Assembly (NCBI GenBank): GCA_000349905.1
Contig: KB722741.1
Span: 833,392 to 897,391 of the forward strand
From: Volvariella volvacea V23
Taxonomy: Eukaryota > Basidiomycota > Agaricomycetes > Agaricales > Pluteaceae
Direction: 5' to 3'
Length of the DNA: 64,000 bases
A program made the translations under genes and the position numbers. The notes below the pieces were generated by a model, which made no database searches, was not told the DNA's origin, and saw only the letters and a program-made list of their open reading frames with translations. This document shows positions 45,221 to 56,533 of this stretch, one piece after another. How positions within the stretch are numbered: position 1 is the stretch's first letter; every line of letters starts with the position of its first letter.

Positions 45221-46644
45221 TGTGCAGAGAGATTTCCGCCAGAGATCCTTAAGAAGGTCTTCTATGAACGCCAACCACACGACGCTGCACCAAGTTTTGA
45301 CGAAGCCCCGCTTCTGCTACACGAATCGTATGGCGAAATATCGTCCTTGCGTCACCGAGCTTCTAGCAGTGCCTTCGCGTTACCTTAAAGGCTAAACCCG
45401 AGGAGGGTATCACGCGTCCCAGGGCTCATACTTTCATGAAAGACCTTGAGACTCGACAGACAGCAATACAGCACTAGCTCAAGTTTGCTCCAGATATCAA
45501 ATTAACCCTGATCGCCTCGATCGATATCACGGAAGTGATCCCCTTCGACACATTTTTGATTACGAGATTAATGGATAAATTCTGGGACAAGTTGATTCTT
45601 CAAGGACCTCTATTTCGAGAAGTTTGCGCTTGGGGTTATAATTGGCTGTACGAAAGACTATTCTTTCATATCCTCCACTCTCCGCATCTCCTTGATCTGG
45701 AAGCCGTCACCCTTCCTCCTCCACCATGGCATATCGATATGCGTTTCAAATCTCAGGCAAAGAGTCTCCGGTCGGTGACAGTTGTGGGGTTAAAGCCGTT
45801 GTGTGGCGTTTCCGACTCAAACCTGACGCCGTGGCCGCAGTTAACTCACATTCATCTGGATGTGCCGTTATCACCCAAAGAATGGGTGCGAATCTTGGAG
45901 CGTTGTTCGGCCATGCAGGACGCTTTATTTCGGCTACGCATCCCACCTTCCATGGAGTTCATTCTTTCGGACTCAGCAAGACCGAACCCTAACCCGATTA
46001 GCTCTAATGAAATCGTACTTTTGAACCTTCACTCACTCAATCTGACCCTCTTCTGTGCGGGTCTCGAATTGTGCCACTATAACAGGGTTCTAGATGCTAT
46101 TAAGATGCTATTAACACACCATGCCTTGAATCCCTAGTGGTGGACGACTACAACGGCAAATTACCGATGTGGTTCCCTCATTCCAGGCTCTATTCGTATC
46201 TCTCTCAGCTCAAAAAACTTCAGCTCCGTGGGTGTCTTACTCCGCTCGATACGGCAACGATCCTCCTCGTGCGCAGCTGCCAAGGATAGCGCGATCGACA
46301 CTACATCCCCCGAATTCGACTTCCAACAATTATTTAATTCAACCATCGCTCAGACTCAAAGCTTACCTACCCTCGAGAGCTTCTCCATCGAATCCGATTG
46401 TCACTTCGACGTATCGTCCCATTGTAATGGGCTACTTGCATTCATTCAATCGCGACCATCTCACCTTACGTTCCGGCTCAACTTGGTTGCAAGGATATCC
46501 ACGAACGCAACAACGGATTTGGGACGACGTGTACGGGAGACATGTCGCGCGGGGATACAGTTCAGCGTCTTGCCAGCTGTTTACCTTGATCCCGTGGTAG
46601 ATGGTGATGTGCAACCGGCGAGGTCGATCTGCGAAAGATTCTAA
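45221..46644 (+). pseudogene. Decayed F-box gene, sister of 43181-44608
   Basis: Recognisable blocks in order: RFPPEILKKVFYERQPHDAA (F-box helix), ITEVIPFDTFLITRLMDKFW, LHSPHLLDLEAVTLPPPPW, LTPWPQLTHIHLDVPLSPKE, then in another frame EFDFQQLFNSTIAQTQSLPT and GLLAFIQSRPSHLTFRLNL. At least two frame changes and in-frame stops separate them (after the F-box exon near 45390, and after 46137). The last block aligns with the shifted 3' part of the upstream sister gene, so the two arose by tandem duplication. Confidence 0.6.
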
Positions 46645-46848
46645 TTCCCCTATCCTTTACCGGCTTTAATTACCATTTCAATAGATAACCCATGCAGGAG
46701 CATGCTCGCACTTTGCAGCTATGATTGAAAGTCTTCATTCGGGCACGTAATTATGTAGAACGCAGTAACATACGCGTAGAGTGTATAGAGTGCATTATAG
46801 ATACAAACCACAGTACGTGAAAGTGACTTGCGCATACGTAAACGTCAA

Positions 46849-48748
46849 CTAAATGTGTGGAATAAAGTTGGTCCATTTCACGGTCTCGTACGTAGAGGGT
46901 GTCAAATCGCGAAGAGAACTAATGGCAAGACCAAGCAGAATGAGGCGTGCAAGGATATAGATGATTGTGCCTACATACCGCATTACTGTAATAAAAAACG
47001 CGAATATTTGTCTTTCAAACCGAAACAGATTCTTATACCAAGGCTCCTTCTTAGCGGCACCTGAATCGTTAATATGTCCTTGCGGCTGTTTCTCTCGCCG
47101 CATATCGATGTCCAATTGCCGCCCGACCCACTCATATACGAAGTGTGAGGAAAAGGAGAGGAATAGAGCGAGAGGAATACCAGTGATAACGAGGGCTGAC
47201 ACCTCCCACATTAATCTTTCGACTTGAGTAGGGAAGTGAAATATTGGTGCCCAGATTACGCAGTGAATTGCACCAAAAGCGATGCCAATAGTAGCAGAGA
47301 GTAAAAGCATGGGCCTCCAGTCTTCCTTCTTAATGCTCGATACGTAGAAGCGCGGCACGTTTTCCATATAGTAGTACTTCACCTTGTGACCGGGCAATTC
47401 CGTCATCGTCTCCCTTCTCGGAAAGCAGACAGAATCTTGGGCAGCCGAGTCATCTGGCTCCGTGCCGATCATCTCAAGGAGAGGCCTTCGTAAACGTTCA
47501 AGTAGCGACAAGTTTGGAGATTCTTCGGCATCAGATGCCTTCCACTCCTCGTTTTTCTTCCAGTTAGGCTATCAAATAGTGCCTTCAGAGCGCACTCACT
47601 AGTTTCAAGTTGGAGACATACCTCTACCTTTGAGGATTGGGTGCAGGACTTTTTTGTGCGCAACCAATACCAAAAATCCCTACGATGCTTTTTCCGTCTC
47701 TCGGAACGCATGTCCTCAAAATCTGGTCCAGATATTCGTTTACCATCTTTGTCGACGTAAATAGGAAGGCGAACATGGAGCGGTTTATTGCGCCACATAA
47801 ACCACGTCAACGCGTTTAAGGCGGCAAATGCAAGCGTGGTAAGCTCAGGGATGGAGACGTCGAGACCTTGGGCAAAGCGAGCGCAACATTGTGCGACGAA
47901 CCACCATGTTTGGCCTACTGTTATAACTTTTGCAATAAGGTCTCCCTTGCTTCTGTCTTTAATTTCTTGCTCGGAAACCTGGAGTTCTAACTTCAACTCC
48001 TCCAACTCCTTCAGCGTAAGGACTCGATATGTCCGATCGTCATCTTTAATCATGAATCCACCCATTTGCAGGAAGAATGAATGCGTCATAGACCATTCTT
48101 CGGACCTATCCGACTCTAATCTGCGTGACTATTGTGAAAAAAATTAGATGGAAAATACAAAACGTACCTGGCTCACAGGTGCACTCCACATCGTGAGATT
48201 GTGTTTTACTATCGCCCGACATGTCAGGACCACCTTCTCCAGCTCCACCGCCCTGAAAGTGGTGAGGACCAGCTACCCTACAGTCAGCATAAATGCTATT
48301 TACCACGTTCTCCTGCTGCTTATCACCATTTTGTCCTGAGAACGGGTTAGTAAATGAAATAGAACAACAAACGCAATGGCGTACCTCTATCCCATTCTCT
48401 CTTGTTCATAACCTCTTTAATATTATACGCCGCTCTGCGTTGCCGCATAGCCCATAGTATCACGACCTCGGGAGCAATGAATGCATAGAACGCAAGGAGT
48501 AATTGTTGCATTTTAACTTCGGGGGTGCGAGAGCCGGGATTGGGGATGTTAGGATGCACAGCAAAGTAAGTGCAAGCAGCAGTGGTCGCGAGGCAGCTCC
48601 AAATAATGCCGGGTACATCCCGCTGGCGGTTGCTGGCACGACCAAGGTCTCGAGACAGTAGGGTGTTGAAAGTTGGGTTCAACGCCACTGGCGCAGCATC
48701 GACTGCGAGCACGAGCGAAGAGATGAGCAGGGAGACGAGGGGGGACAT
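46849..48748 (-). CDS. Multi-pass membrane protein, family copy 3
   Basis: Read from the ATG at 48748 (SPLVSLLISSLVLAVDAAPV, signal peptide). Exon 1 ends near 48386, exon 2 (linker) near 48170, and exon 3 begins after an acceptor at 48120 and encodes ESDRSEEWSMTHSFFLQMGG. An intron near 47568-47621 leads to the last exon, ending FIPHI at 46849. Conserved blocks match copies 1, 2 and 4: IIWSCLATTAACTYFAVHPN, WWFVAQCCARFAQGLDVS, FMWRNKPLHVRLPIYVD, KYYYMENVPRFYVSS and YILARLILLGLAISSLRDLT. The acceptor at 48120 (GCAGATTAG) is needed to avoid a stop; two earlier AGs give TAG in frame. No lesion is seen. Confidence 0.82.
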
Positions 48749-48781
48749 ATCGCTCGCTGATTCGGTGTAGGATAGAGTAGC

Positions 48782-48789
48782 GTCTTATA
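48782..48789 (-). promoter_or_regulatory. TATA box of membrane-family copy 3
   Basis: TATAAGAC on the minus strand, 33-41 bp before the ATG at 48748. Confidence 0.5.
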
Positions 48790-48799
48790 ACGGGATGGT

Positions 48800-50605
48800 A
48801 GAAACAGCTGTACCCATGAAGCGCAGAAGTCTGAAGAAGCAAGTATACCAGCGGTTTTAGAACACAGATCTTTCTGATGGTGAAGAGAGAAGCGTAGATG
48901 GCTCCACGATCACCGTAGGTCTACAATGCGTGCCATTCCAAAAACCGGGCTTGAAACCATGAGTAATCATGTTATGACCCTATTCGGTTCCCCTATGCCA
49001 ATTGAATTGGGTAGCCTATTTCGTATCTATAATCAGGTTACGGGACGCTTAGGGTTCTGTGGCACACGCAGCATACATGAGTCGATCACGGTACCTTGGG
49101 AGACGCCAATCTATCATTATGGACTTGCCATTTGAGGGATTTATTAACTGTATGTGTTCAACTATATAGAGAGCAATGCACCTGTTCTCACATTTCTACT
49201 CGCGATAGCCAGCTCGCATGTCGAGTGTGCCACTGGTCGAGTGCCATGTATTCTTGGACATATAGATTCCGCTTGTGGTTACGGACAACTACTTCAAGAG
49301 TGCTACCGAAATGATACTTAGAAACCCTTCATTCTATCAGAACGCATCCTGCGTGGTCACCACATTGCCGCCACACGGGCGCTTGGGGCCTCGATTACGA
49401 TAAGTAGTGGCACTAGGCGTTAGTGAATTGAGTTTTCCGGTGTCCTCGGGAATTAAACTACCCGCTCATGTTTTGCGAGTATATATCTCTACTGTACGCC
49501 ACGTTTGCTTCAAAAACGATCAAGTTTCGGAAGTTGGGTAGTAGAGAACAAAGCGCTAGGGCATGAAATCTGACTAACGCTTTGAAGGCTCATGGTGTCA
49601 GCATGCATACGGTGCGGTTCGTGCGCAGCAACCCTGGACCCTGAGCGGGAATATGCTACCGACAGTATGTATCGCTCTGAAAGGAGCCAAGATACGCTCA
49701 AATTCCACAGCTAATATAATGTACCCACTTGCAATCGTCTGCGCAGTACTCACCGCTTTGAGCCTTGTCGATCACCAATACCTAAGTGAGTCGAGGAACC
49801 TAATCCCTTCTATACAAATGGTCGGATAACGTCCCCGAAGAGAGGTGAGTGAGTGCAATCAGGCAGCCACCCAACGGGCCCAGAAATCGGAAACGCGAAG
49901 CAGCATTAGTTAAAAAATATAATTCCAAGCGAACTACGCAATCCCTCGCATGGTGCGTACCATCCTGTTCTGCCCGATACTCCTTATCACACAGCCTGCG
50001 TCCATTTCATGCTTCCTTGCCTTTCATGGGATATCGTCATGGTGGTCGGTTCTTTGGATGTGAACTACGCCACCAACCGTAGATCGCCTATTAGTGAGCT
50101 AACTTACGTCGCTACCCGTATCCCAATAATCGGTCATCGTCAGTACCCCCTGATACAGGACGATATCATTTCTACAATATCGCCTTGTACAGCAGCCACG
50201 GCTGACAAGCTTAAACGGTTGAAGATCATGACGATTGGGCTGGATAAAAATTATGTCGTTCGCTTATTGCCGACCCAGCGGAGCTGAATCATGGAAGCGG
50301 AGTTCAAACTTCTGTGGTCAAACATCCAGCAACCTGACGAGCACTCGGTGGAAGGTCCAAATATACAGAATACTTTGGCTGCCGATAGTGCATGTCAGCC
50401 TTTTCATCCGGGAACTAGATAAAATCTGACAGCAGACGTACATCGGTACCAATCATCGAACGTATGAACGTCTAGACCAGCGCATGTTTTTGAGAGCATA
50501 TCAATATTATTTGTATGTAGTATACATAGGGACCACAGGAAAAACAGTTCATGTGGTGAGACAACAGGAATGCGGTGTGCATACGAATAGTACATGAATT
50601 GAAAA
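48800..50605. other. Long intergenic stretch, no gene seen
   Basis: Several short ORFs without family features. No repeats were noticed by eye. Confidence 0.4.
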
Positions 50606-52716
50606 CTAGATATGTGGAATGAAATTGGTCCATGTCACAGACTGATACGTAGAAGGTGTTAAGTCGCGGAGTGAGCTAATAGCAAGACCGAGCAAGATCA
50701 GGCGCGCAAGGATATATGTAATTGTACCCGCATACCGCATCATTGTCAAAAATACCTGGAACATTTTCTTTTCGAACCAAACAACCCAGGTATCAATCCA
50801 ATGGCCCTTGAATCTCTCACCCAGGCGCTCGTATACAAAATGCGAGGAAAAGGATAAGAAGAGGGCAAGAGGAATTGCAGTAATGACGAAGGCAGAAACT
50901 TCCCACATCAACCACTCTACTCGAGTAGGGAAGTGGAAAATTGGGGCCCAGGTAACGCAGTGAATTGCCCCAAAAAGGACGCCGAATACAGCCGATAGCA
51001 GAGCCATCATTCTCCAGCTCTTCTGGCCGATCTCGGATACGTAAAACCTACCAACATTTTCCATTTCATAAACTGAATTGTCTATCGTAGTTTTCCTTTT
51101 CGGAAATTCACAAATCTTGTAATCGTCCGTCCCAATCATGTCGAGGAGTGGCCGTCTTAAACGTCCAAGCCACGAGTCCGCCGCCTGAGTGGCATGAGGG
51201 AGTTGTATGGGCGGTATACTTTCTTGGATGCCTTGGATGCCCTAGATAAGAGTTACTATGTGGAATATCGTCTCGGATAATCGAGATATATACCTTTGTA
51301 TCATCCTCAAGATCTTCAGCTTTTTCAGGGAACGGGGAACCTTTAGAATCCAGGTAACTACCACGTACAGAGACGGACCCATCGCTCTTTACAAGTATTG
51401 TCATCAGCTATTAACGTGTGAGTGTGGGCTAAGACCATACCTCGCTAGGGGGATTCTCATTGCCAACCTGACGTTGGCCCCTATGGACTGGAAAGAGACG
51501 CGCTTTTACTCGACTCCAAAGGTTTTTTCGCCTCCTCTCCCGTCTTTCAGAGCGCATATCTTCAAAATCTGGTCCGGATATCCGTTCGCCCCTTTGATTA
51601 AGATAGATGGGAAGGCGAACGTGAAGGGGCTTATTACGCCACATAAACCATGTTAGCGCATTCAGAGCCGCGAATGCGAGAGTCGTAAGCTCCAGAATAG
51701 AGACATCTAGACCCTGAGCGAAGCGGGCACAACAATGTACCACGAACCACCAAGTCTGCCCAACGGTGATGACCTTCGCGATCAAGTCTCCCTTGCTCCG
51801 ATCTCTGATCTCTTGCTCCGAGACTTCGATCCTAAAGCCGTGCTGCCGCAGTTGAGCTGGCGTGAGTACTTTGTAAGTGTGTGACTTTGGTCGAGTCGGA
51901 GCTCGTGCTGGTGAAGTTTGACTTTCCAACCGTACACCGCCCGAGCTCGGTGAAGCTGGCATATGCTGCGCAGTTGATTCTCCCTGTGGACCCTGTCCTT
52001 CTTTCCTTGTGCAACATTTACAATGACGGATCGGTGTATGAGCTAACTCCTCCTGCTTTATCATGAAACCGCCCATTTGCAGGAAGAAGGAGTGCGTCAT
52101 GGACCATTCGTCGTACTTGTTTGTGGATTCTGGTTTGCATGAGTGATAGAACTACGGGGAATAGGGCATATAACGTACCTTGATTGTCTCCTGTACCTTT
52201 AACGTTAAGTTGACTGTCACCGCTCCGTTTGGGGTCAATCGCTCCATCGGTTTGTCTGTGGGTCTCTGACGCTTCTATTTGGGAGTTAGCCACTGGGACT
52301 TCGTGACGTAGTCCCATCGTACCTCTAACCTGATTGTGTTGATCATCTGGAGTTGCATCCGGGTTTTCAAACTCTTCTTTGATACTTTGAGCTGCCCTCC
52401 GTTGCCTCATCGCCCATAGGATGACGACTTCCGGAGCAATAAATGCATAGAAAGCGAGAAGTAACTGTTCTTTCTTGACTTCATATGTACGGGAAGCGGG
52501 ATTGGGAATATTGGGGTGTAGGGCAAAGTAGGTGCAGGCAGCTGTAGTCGCGAGGCAGCTCCAGATAATACCGGGCACGTCTCGTTGGCCGGTGCTTCTA
52601 TTGTCGACGTCCGGTGCTCGGGGAAGCAAGGTGTCAAAAGTGGGTGATAGCGCTGCCGGCGCAGCATTTACTGCGAGCACGAATGAAGAGATGAGCAAGG
52701 AGACGTGGGAGGACAT
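50606..52716 (-). CDS. Multi-pass membrane protein, family copy 4, with an extra Cys-containing insert
   Basis: Read from the ATG at 52716 (SSHVSLLISSFVLAVNAAPA, signal peptide) to FIPHI at 50606. It has the family blocks IIWSCLATTAACTYFALHPN, LLLAFYAFIAPEVVILWAMR, NKYDEWSMTHSFFLQMGGFM, WWFVVHCCARFAQGLDVS, FMWRNKPLHVRLPIYLN and YILARLILLGLAISSLRDLT. Introns lie near 52131-52180, 51410-51440 and 51241-51293. It differs in two ways. The first linker is longer and rich in Asn/Asp/Gln/Arg. After GGFMIKQEE there is an insert of about 50 residues (HCKCCTRKEGQGPQ ... ARAPTRPKS) absent from copies 1-3, open in frame and not bounded by splice sites. Confidence 0.8.
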
Positions 52717-52749
52717 AGTGCTTGCTGACGAGGGCTGACATTGTGCCCT

Positions 52750-52757
52750 GTCTTATA
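52750..52757 (-). promoter_or_regulatory. TATA box of membrane-family copy 4
   Basis: TATAAGAC on the minus strand, 34-41 bp before the ATG at 52716; the context GATATAAGACAG is shared with copy 2. Confidence 0.5.
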
Positions 52758-52895
52758 TCGAGGTAGCGAAGTTGGTTGTGACCACGTTTAACGCAGAAAT
52801 GTGAACAGGCGAGTATATTAGCAAAGAAAGCATGCACACCAGCATCCTAATGGAGGAACACCATCGGACAATTTACGATCGCCGTGTCATTGCTG

Positions 52896-53333
52896 CTATT
52901 CCAAGAGAACTAGGTTCGTAATCAGAGAACCGCGTACCGTAGCCTTAATCGGCTCTATTAGGCCGAATAAATTGGACTGGGCGCTCGATTTCTTGCCTTC
53001 GATCAGGTCTTCAGGACTGACAAGAACCCGTCGTCCACGCAATGTACACGAGTTGACCACGATTCCTGACCATATGCAAACCTGTTTGTAGATCTGCGAT
53101 CCGAAATGTTTGCTGTTGGCAGCACTCACCCACATTGAACAGTCGAAGTGGGTTCGAAGTAGGGTCTCAAGCTCACGAGCAACGCTAAAATAGGGCACCT
53201 CGGTGTTCAGTAAGTTCAGTGTCCACACAGCAGGCAATGCGATGGCCTTTTCGGCATGTGAATTCCAGGTACTTGTCGTGATACCTATTTTAATCCCTTC
53301 GAGTGTCACCGAGGTGAGGCTCAGGAGCTGCAT
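52896..53333 (-). CDS. Hypothetical ORF
   Basis: A 145-codon ATG ORF (MQLLSLTSVTLEGIKIGITT ...) with leucine-rich character such as LPAVWTLNLLNTEVPYFSVA that recalls the distal part of F-box/LRR proteins, but no F-box precedes it. It may be a remnant. Nothing supported lies in 53334-53942. Confidence 0.25.
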   Translation of the reverse strand: MQLLSLTSVTLEGIKIGITTSTWNSHAEKAIALPAVWTLNLLNTEVPYFSVARELETLLRTHFDCSMWVSAANSKHFGSQIYKQVCIWSGIVVNSCTLRGRRVLVSPEDLIEGKKSSAQSNLFGLIEPIKATVRGSLITNLVLLE

Positions 53334-53942
53334 TCCTATCAAAACACTTCTTACGATGTCACATTTCCGCCTCACTGCGACTAGGATCTGTGATTAGGTA
53401 TCCTAGTGTTTGCGGGACTGGGATGTTTACCTTATCTGCTTATATTCGAGGCGGGTCGTATTTTCTGCAGTTACGACATACGTCAAGAGAGTGGGGCCAC
53501 CAGAGGGCCAAGGGCGTGGCTTCTGCATGTGTCAGCGTGATTCGGGTCCCACGCATTGTGCACCCGATGGCTACAACCATATTTGGGGTGCCCCATCGTT
53601 GTAAAGTATGGGGGAGTGACTTTAATGAAGAGGACGGGGAACTTAGTAATTCTACTGGCTTGTTCCTGGAGCAACAATGCTAGGGGGTGGGTAGAACTAA
53701 GTGACCCGAAGTTCAAGGGGTTCATCTCAGCTCACCACGATGAGACGATGTCATTCAGTGAAAGCATGAACGTAAGATTAAGGTGAGAATCAGAACGAGC
53801 AATTACAACTGGATGTGAGAGGATTTAATTTTTGGATGAATGTTAACATAATACAATGCATGAACAGCATGCGTAGAGATGCGTAAGTATGCGTAATATA
53901 GCCAGCGTATCAAAGCATATAAGGGCTGAATGAAATAGAGAC

Positions 53943-56193
53943 CTATAGAGACGTGCTAGGTTGAGGTGTAACGAATGTCTCGACGTGCAGAAAAAGAACA
54001 GCGACATAAACCACCTGCATACTGTACTGTCGAATCTTTACATCGATATTCAAGGAACCGACTGGTCCTCCTAGCATGACGCCGCCGCTTAATGTAGTAC
54101 TGACGCCCCCTCGGTATAAATACTTGACAGCGTTTCTCCTCGACTGATCGATGAATACGGGGGGTTGATCTCCATCACCGTCATCCTCATTTAAGTGAAG
54201 AAGGACTGGTAATCGATGTGGCGTGACTGTGCTCGGGAGTCGTGGCAATGGCACAGCTGTACACCTTGGGATAGACAAGGGCAGCGAGGCGAAACTACCG
54301 TTTTGCTGTCGATCCAAGCGCAGGGATGAGGACGACCGGGAGAGCAGGCCTTCAGCAAGCCGTAAACGCGTGGTGGATGTAGCGGACATTAGTCCTGGCC
54401 TAATCGCTTGGTCAACTGCACATGATGTGCAACGAGAGAAGAGAAAGTAGAGGATTATCACTCTCAGTCCCCCCGTCGGAGAGCTCAGGAACAAGGGGAT
54501 GAGACAAATTTGGGGGCTGTGGTTCTAAAGTGGGGAAAGGAAGAGGACTGTCCTTGGCAAATGGCGTAATATAGTCACAATGAATATTAAGGGGAAAGCG
54601 GTCCCGGGTGGGCGTCGGGCTGATGACGGCATTATACAGCTGCGACAGGAGCTGTTGTGCATCTTCGTTTTCTGAGTTCTGTTTGAGTAGCGTTTGAGCT
54701 ATCGTATGATTAGATGGCGCATGGGGTTGGCGCATCGATGCGTAGCAGAGATGGCATGAAGTAAATCCGGACCCAGCAAGGTGCTGTACTCCGTTATTGT
54801 GAACGAGCAAAATGCTATCCTCCGAAATAACCAAGTCAAATGCCTAGGACCTGAGCAGGAAGAACCAATGTCCCCACGTCATGCCGCTGGCGCGACAGAT
54901 AGCTTGGAGGAGTACCGGGGCCACGCCTCCAGAGCGGGCACTAATGGTGATGCTTGCTTGCTGAGGATTTTGCTTGAATTCATGTTGTAGAGTGGAGAAA
55001 AGCTGAACGCTCAATGCCGTAAGTTTTGGTGATGGATAACTGAAACGAACAGGGTCGATAAGGAACGTGACAGCATGTGTGATGTTGGTCATAAGGGGAC
55101 TGGTGAAGGATATCCTTGGCACAGGGCGCAACGTTATCGACCAGCGATAAGTCAATCTAATGTCCGTTAGTAATTACTCGGTAGAGAGAGCAGGCACACA
55201 AACGTATGATGCAGTTTTGAGGAAAGGAGATTTGAGCACCTTCGGGTGCTAGAAAGACCGAAGTGGTCCTATTTATATACACACTCAGCTCTTCGGCGGG
55301 CTTTGATTCCTGTCTTTTAGGGAAAAGTGGGCTCTCCATCGCTTCATTGTCTGTGGTCTCCTGGTCGATAGTGACACTAACAAAGCGCTTGTTTGTCTCG
55401 AATGTTTGTTTGCCATCATCCCCCTCTTCATCAAAGCTCCAGGGATATCGGCTTACTGTGTCCTTGATCAAAGCGTCTCGTCTACCCAGAGAAAATCGTA
55501 GGACGAGCGACGTAGTTTCTTGAATCAGGTTTGTTATTCACTTACCATTAACTGGGACTTTATTTCTAGTTCAAAGGTTCGGCGACCTGCGATTCTCGCT
55601 ATCAATTGAGACGGTAACCGTAAGTAGCAACCGACTTCATCATTTCTGAGAACAAAGGAATAGGAAATGCACAATTGCAGATGTTTTTGTACCTAGAAGA
55701 CGTCCAGACAGCTCTTGCTCACAGTGGCCAGCCTCGGCGCTTGCCGTAATGTAGGGCTCGTCGCCTGGACGAGCATATGACAACAATCGGGCACTCGAGA
55801 TCCCCAAACCCCCGACAAAGACCGCATCCGCTTCCAACCTATCTCTAGTCCCTTCGGACGTTGACGAGCGCAACATGTGAAGTGGGTCGACTCAACTATA
55901 CCCAACGACGTCCCAAGATGGGGACCGTTCCGAACTTCAATTTTCACTGAAATCGATATCATCATGAGTCCGGCAGTCGGCGTACTGCCTCGGAACTGTC
56001 CAATTGCCGTAGACAGCGCGCTAGCAAAACGCCTCAGAAGCTGTGACGTAGCGGCGTCCTGCTCGGGCAGTTGGGCTTCCTTGCCTAGCCCTGATGTTTG
56101 CAGGGTGTTGTGAGCGCTGAGTTGGTCCGTGTTCGGAGGCGGTGATATGGCGAACGAATGTTGAATGGGTTGCTGTTGACAATGTCGAGCCAT
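53943..56193 (-). CDS. Multi-exon gene of unknown function
   Basis: The ATG at 56193 gives MARHCQQQPIQHSFAISPPP. An in-frame chain of exons follows: exon 1 to about 55910 (TAGLMMISISVKIEVRNGPH, donor GTATAG), exon 2 (GTRDRLEADAVFVGGLGISS ... ELSGRLL), and exon 3 (VGCYLRLPSQLIARIAGRRT ... EIKSQLM). Exon 4 contains DTVSRYPWSFDEEGDDG and TSVFLAPEGAQISFPQNC. Downstream open stretches read LTYRWSITLRPVPRISF, GGVAPVLLQAICRASG, LLVHNNGVQHLAGSGF and YLYRGGVSTTLSGGVMLGG. I could not fix all 3' junctions. The beta-rich pattern of the first half vaguely suggests an arrestin-like fold, but I would not name it. No signal peptide. Confidence 0.4.
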
Positions 56194-56533
56194 CGTGGGT
56201 ATAATGCCTCTTTTGTATATCGCCTTCGTGCCCCTGATTGTCACGAGGTGGCTAAACAACACAGCCTCGAACCAGTTGTGCCTCCGATTGGAACCAGGCA
56301 GGTCAAATAAAATGGATCCTGTGTTATATTTCTCCTCTCTTCGTCTCTCACTCTATCTTTCGTCCAAATTGCCCACCAAAACGCTGGTCTGACCTGCCAC
56401 GTCGACAACTACCCCAGTTTCCGATACACTACACTACTGTCGTTATCGCTCGTGCTTAGTTGGAAGCGTCGCATGGTATCTCCGACATCTTTGAAGGTTT
56501 CTTCAGAGGTGCCGTTTGTCAATTGCACTTGTC

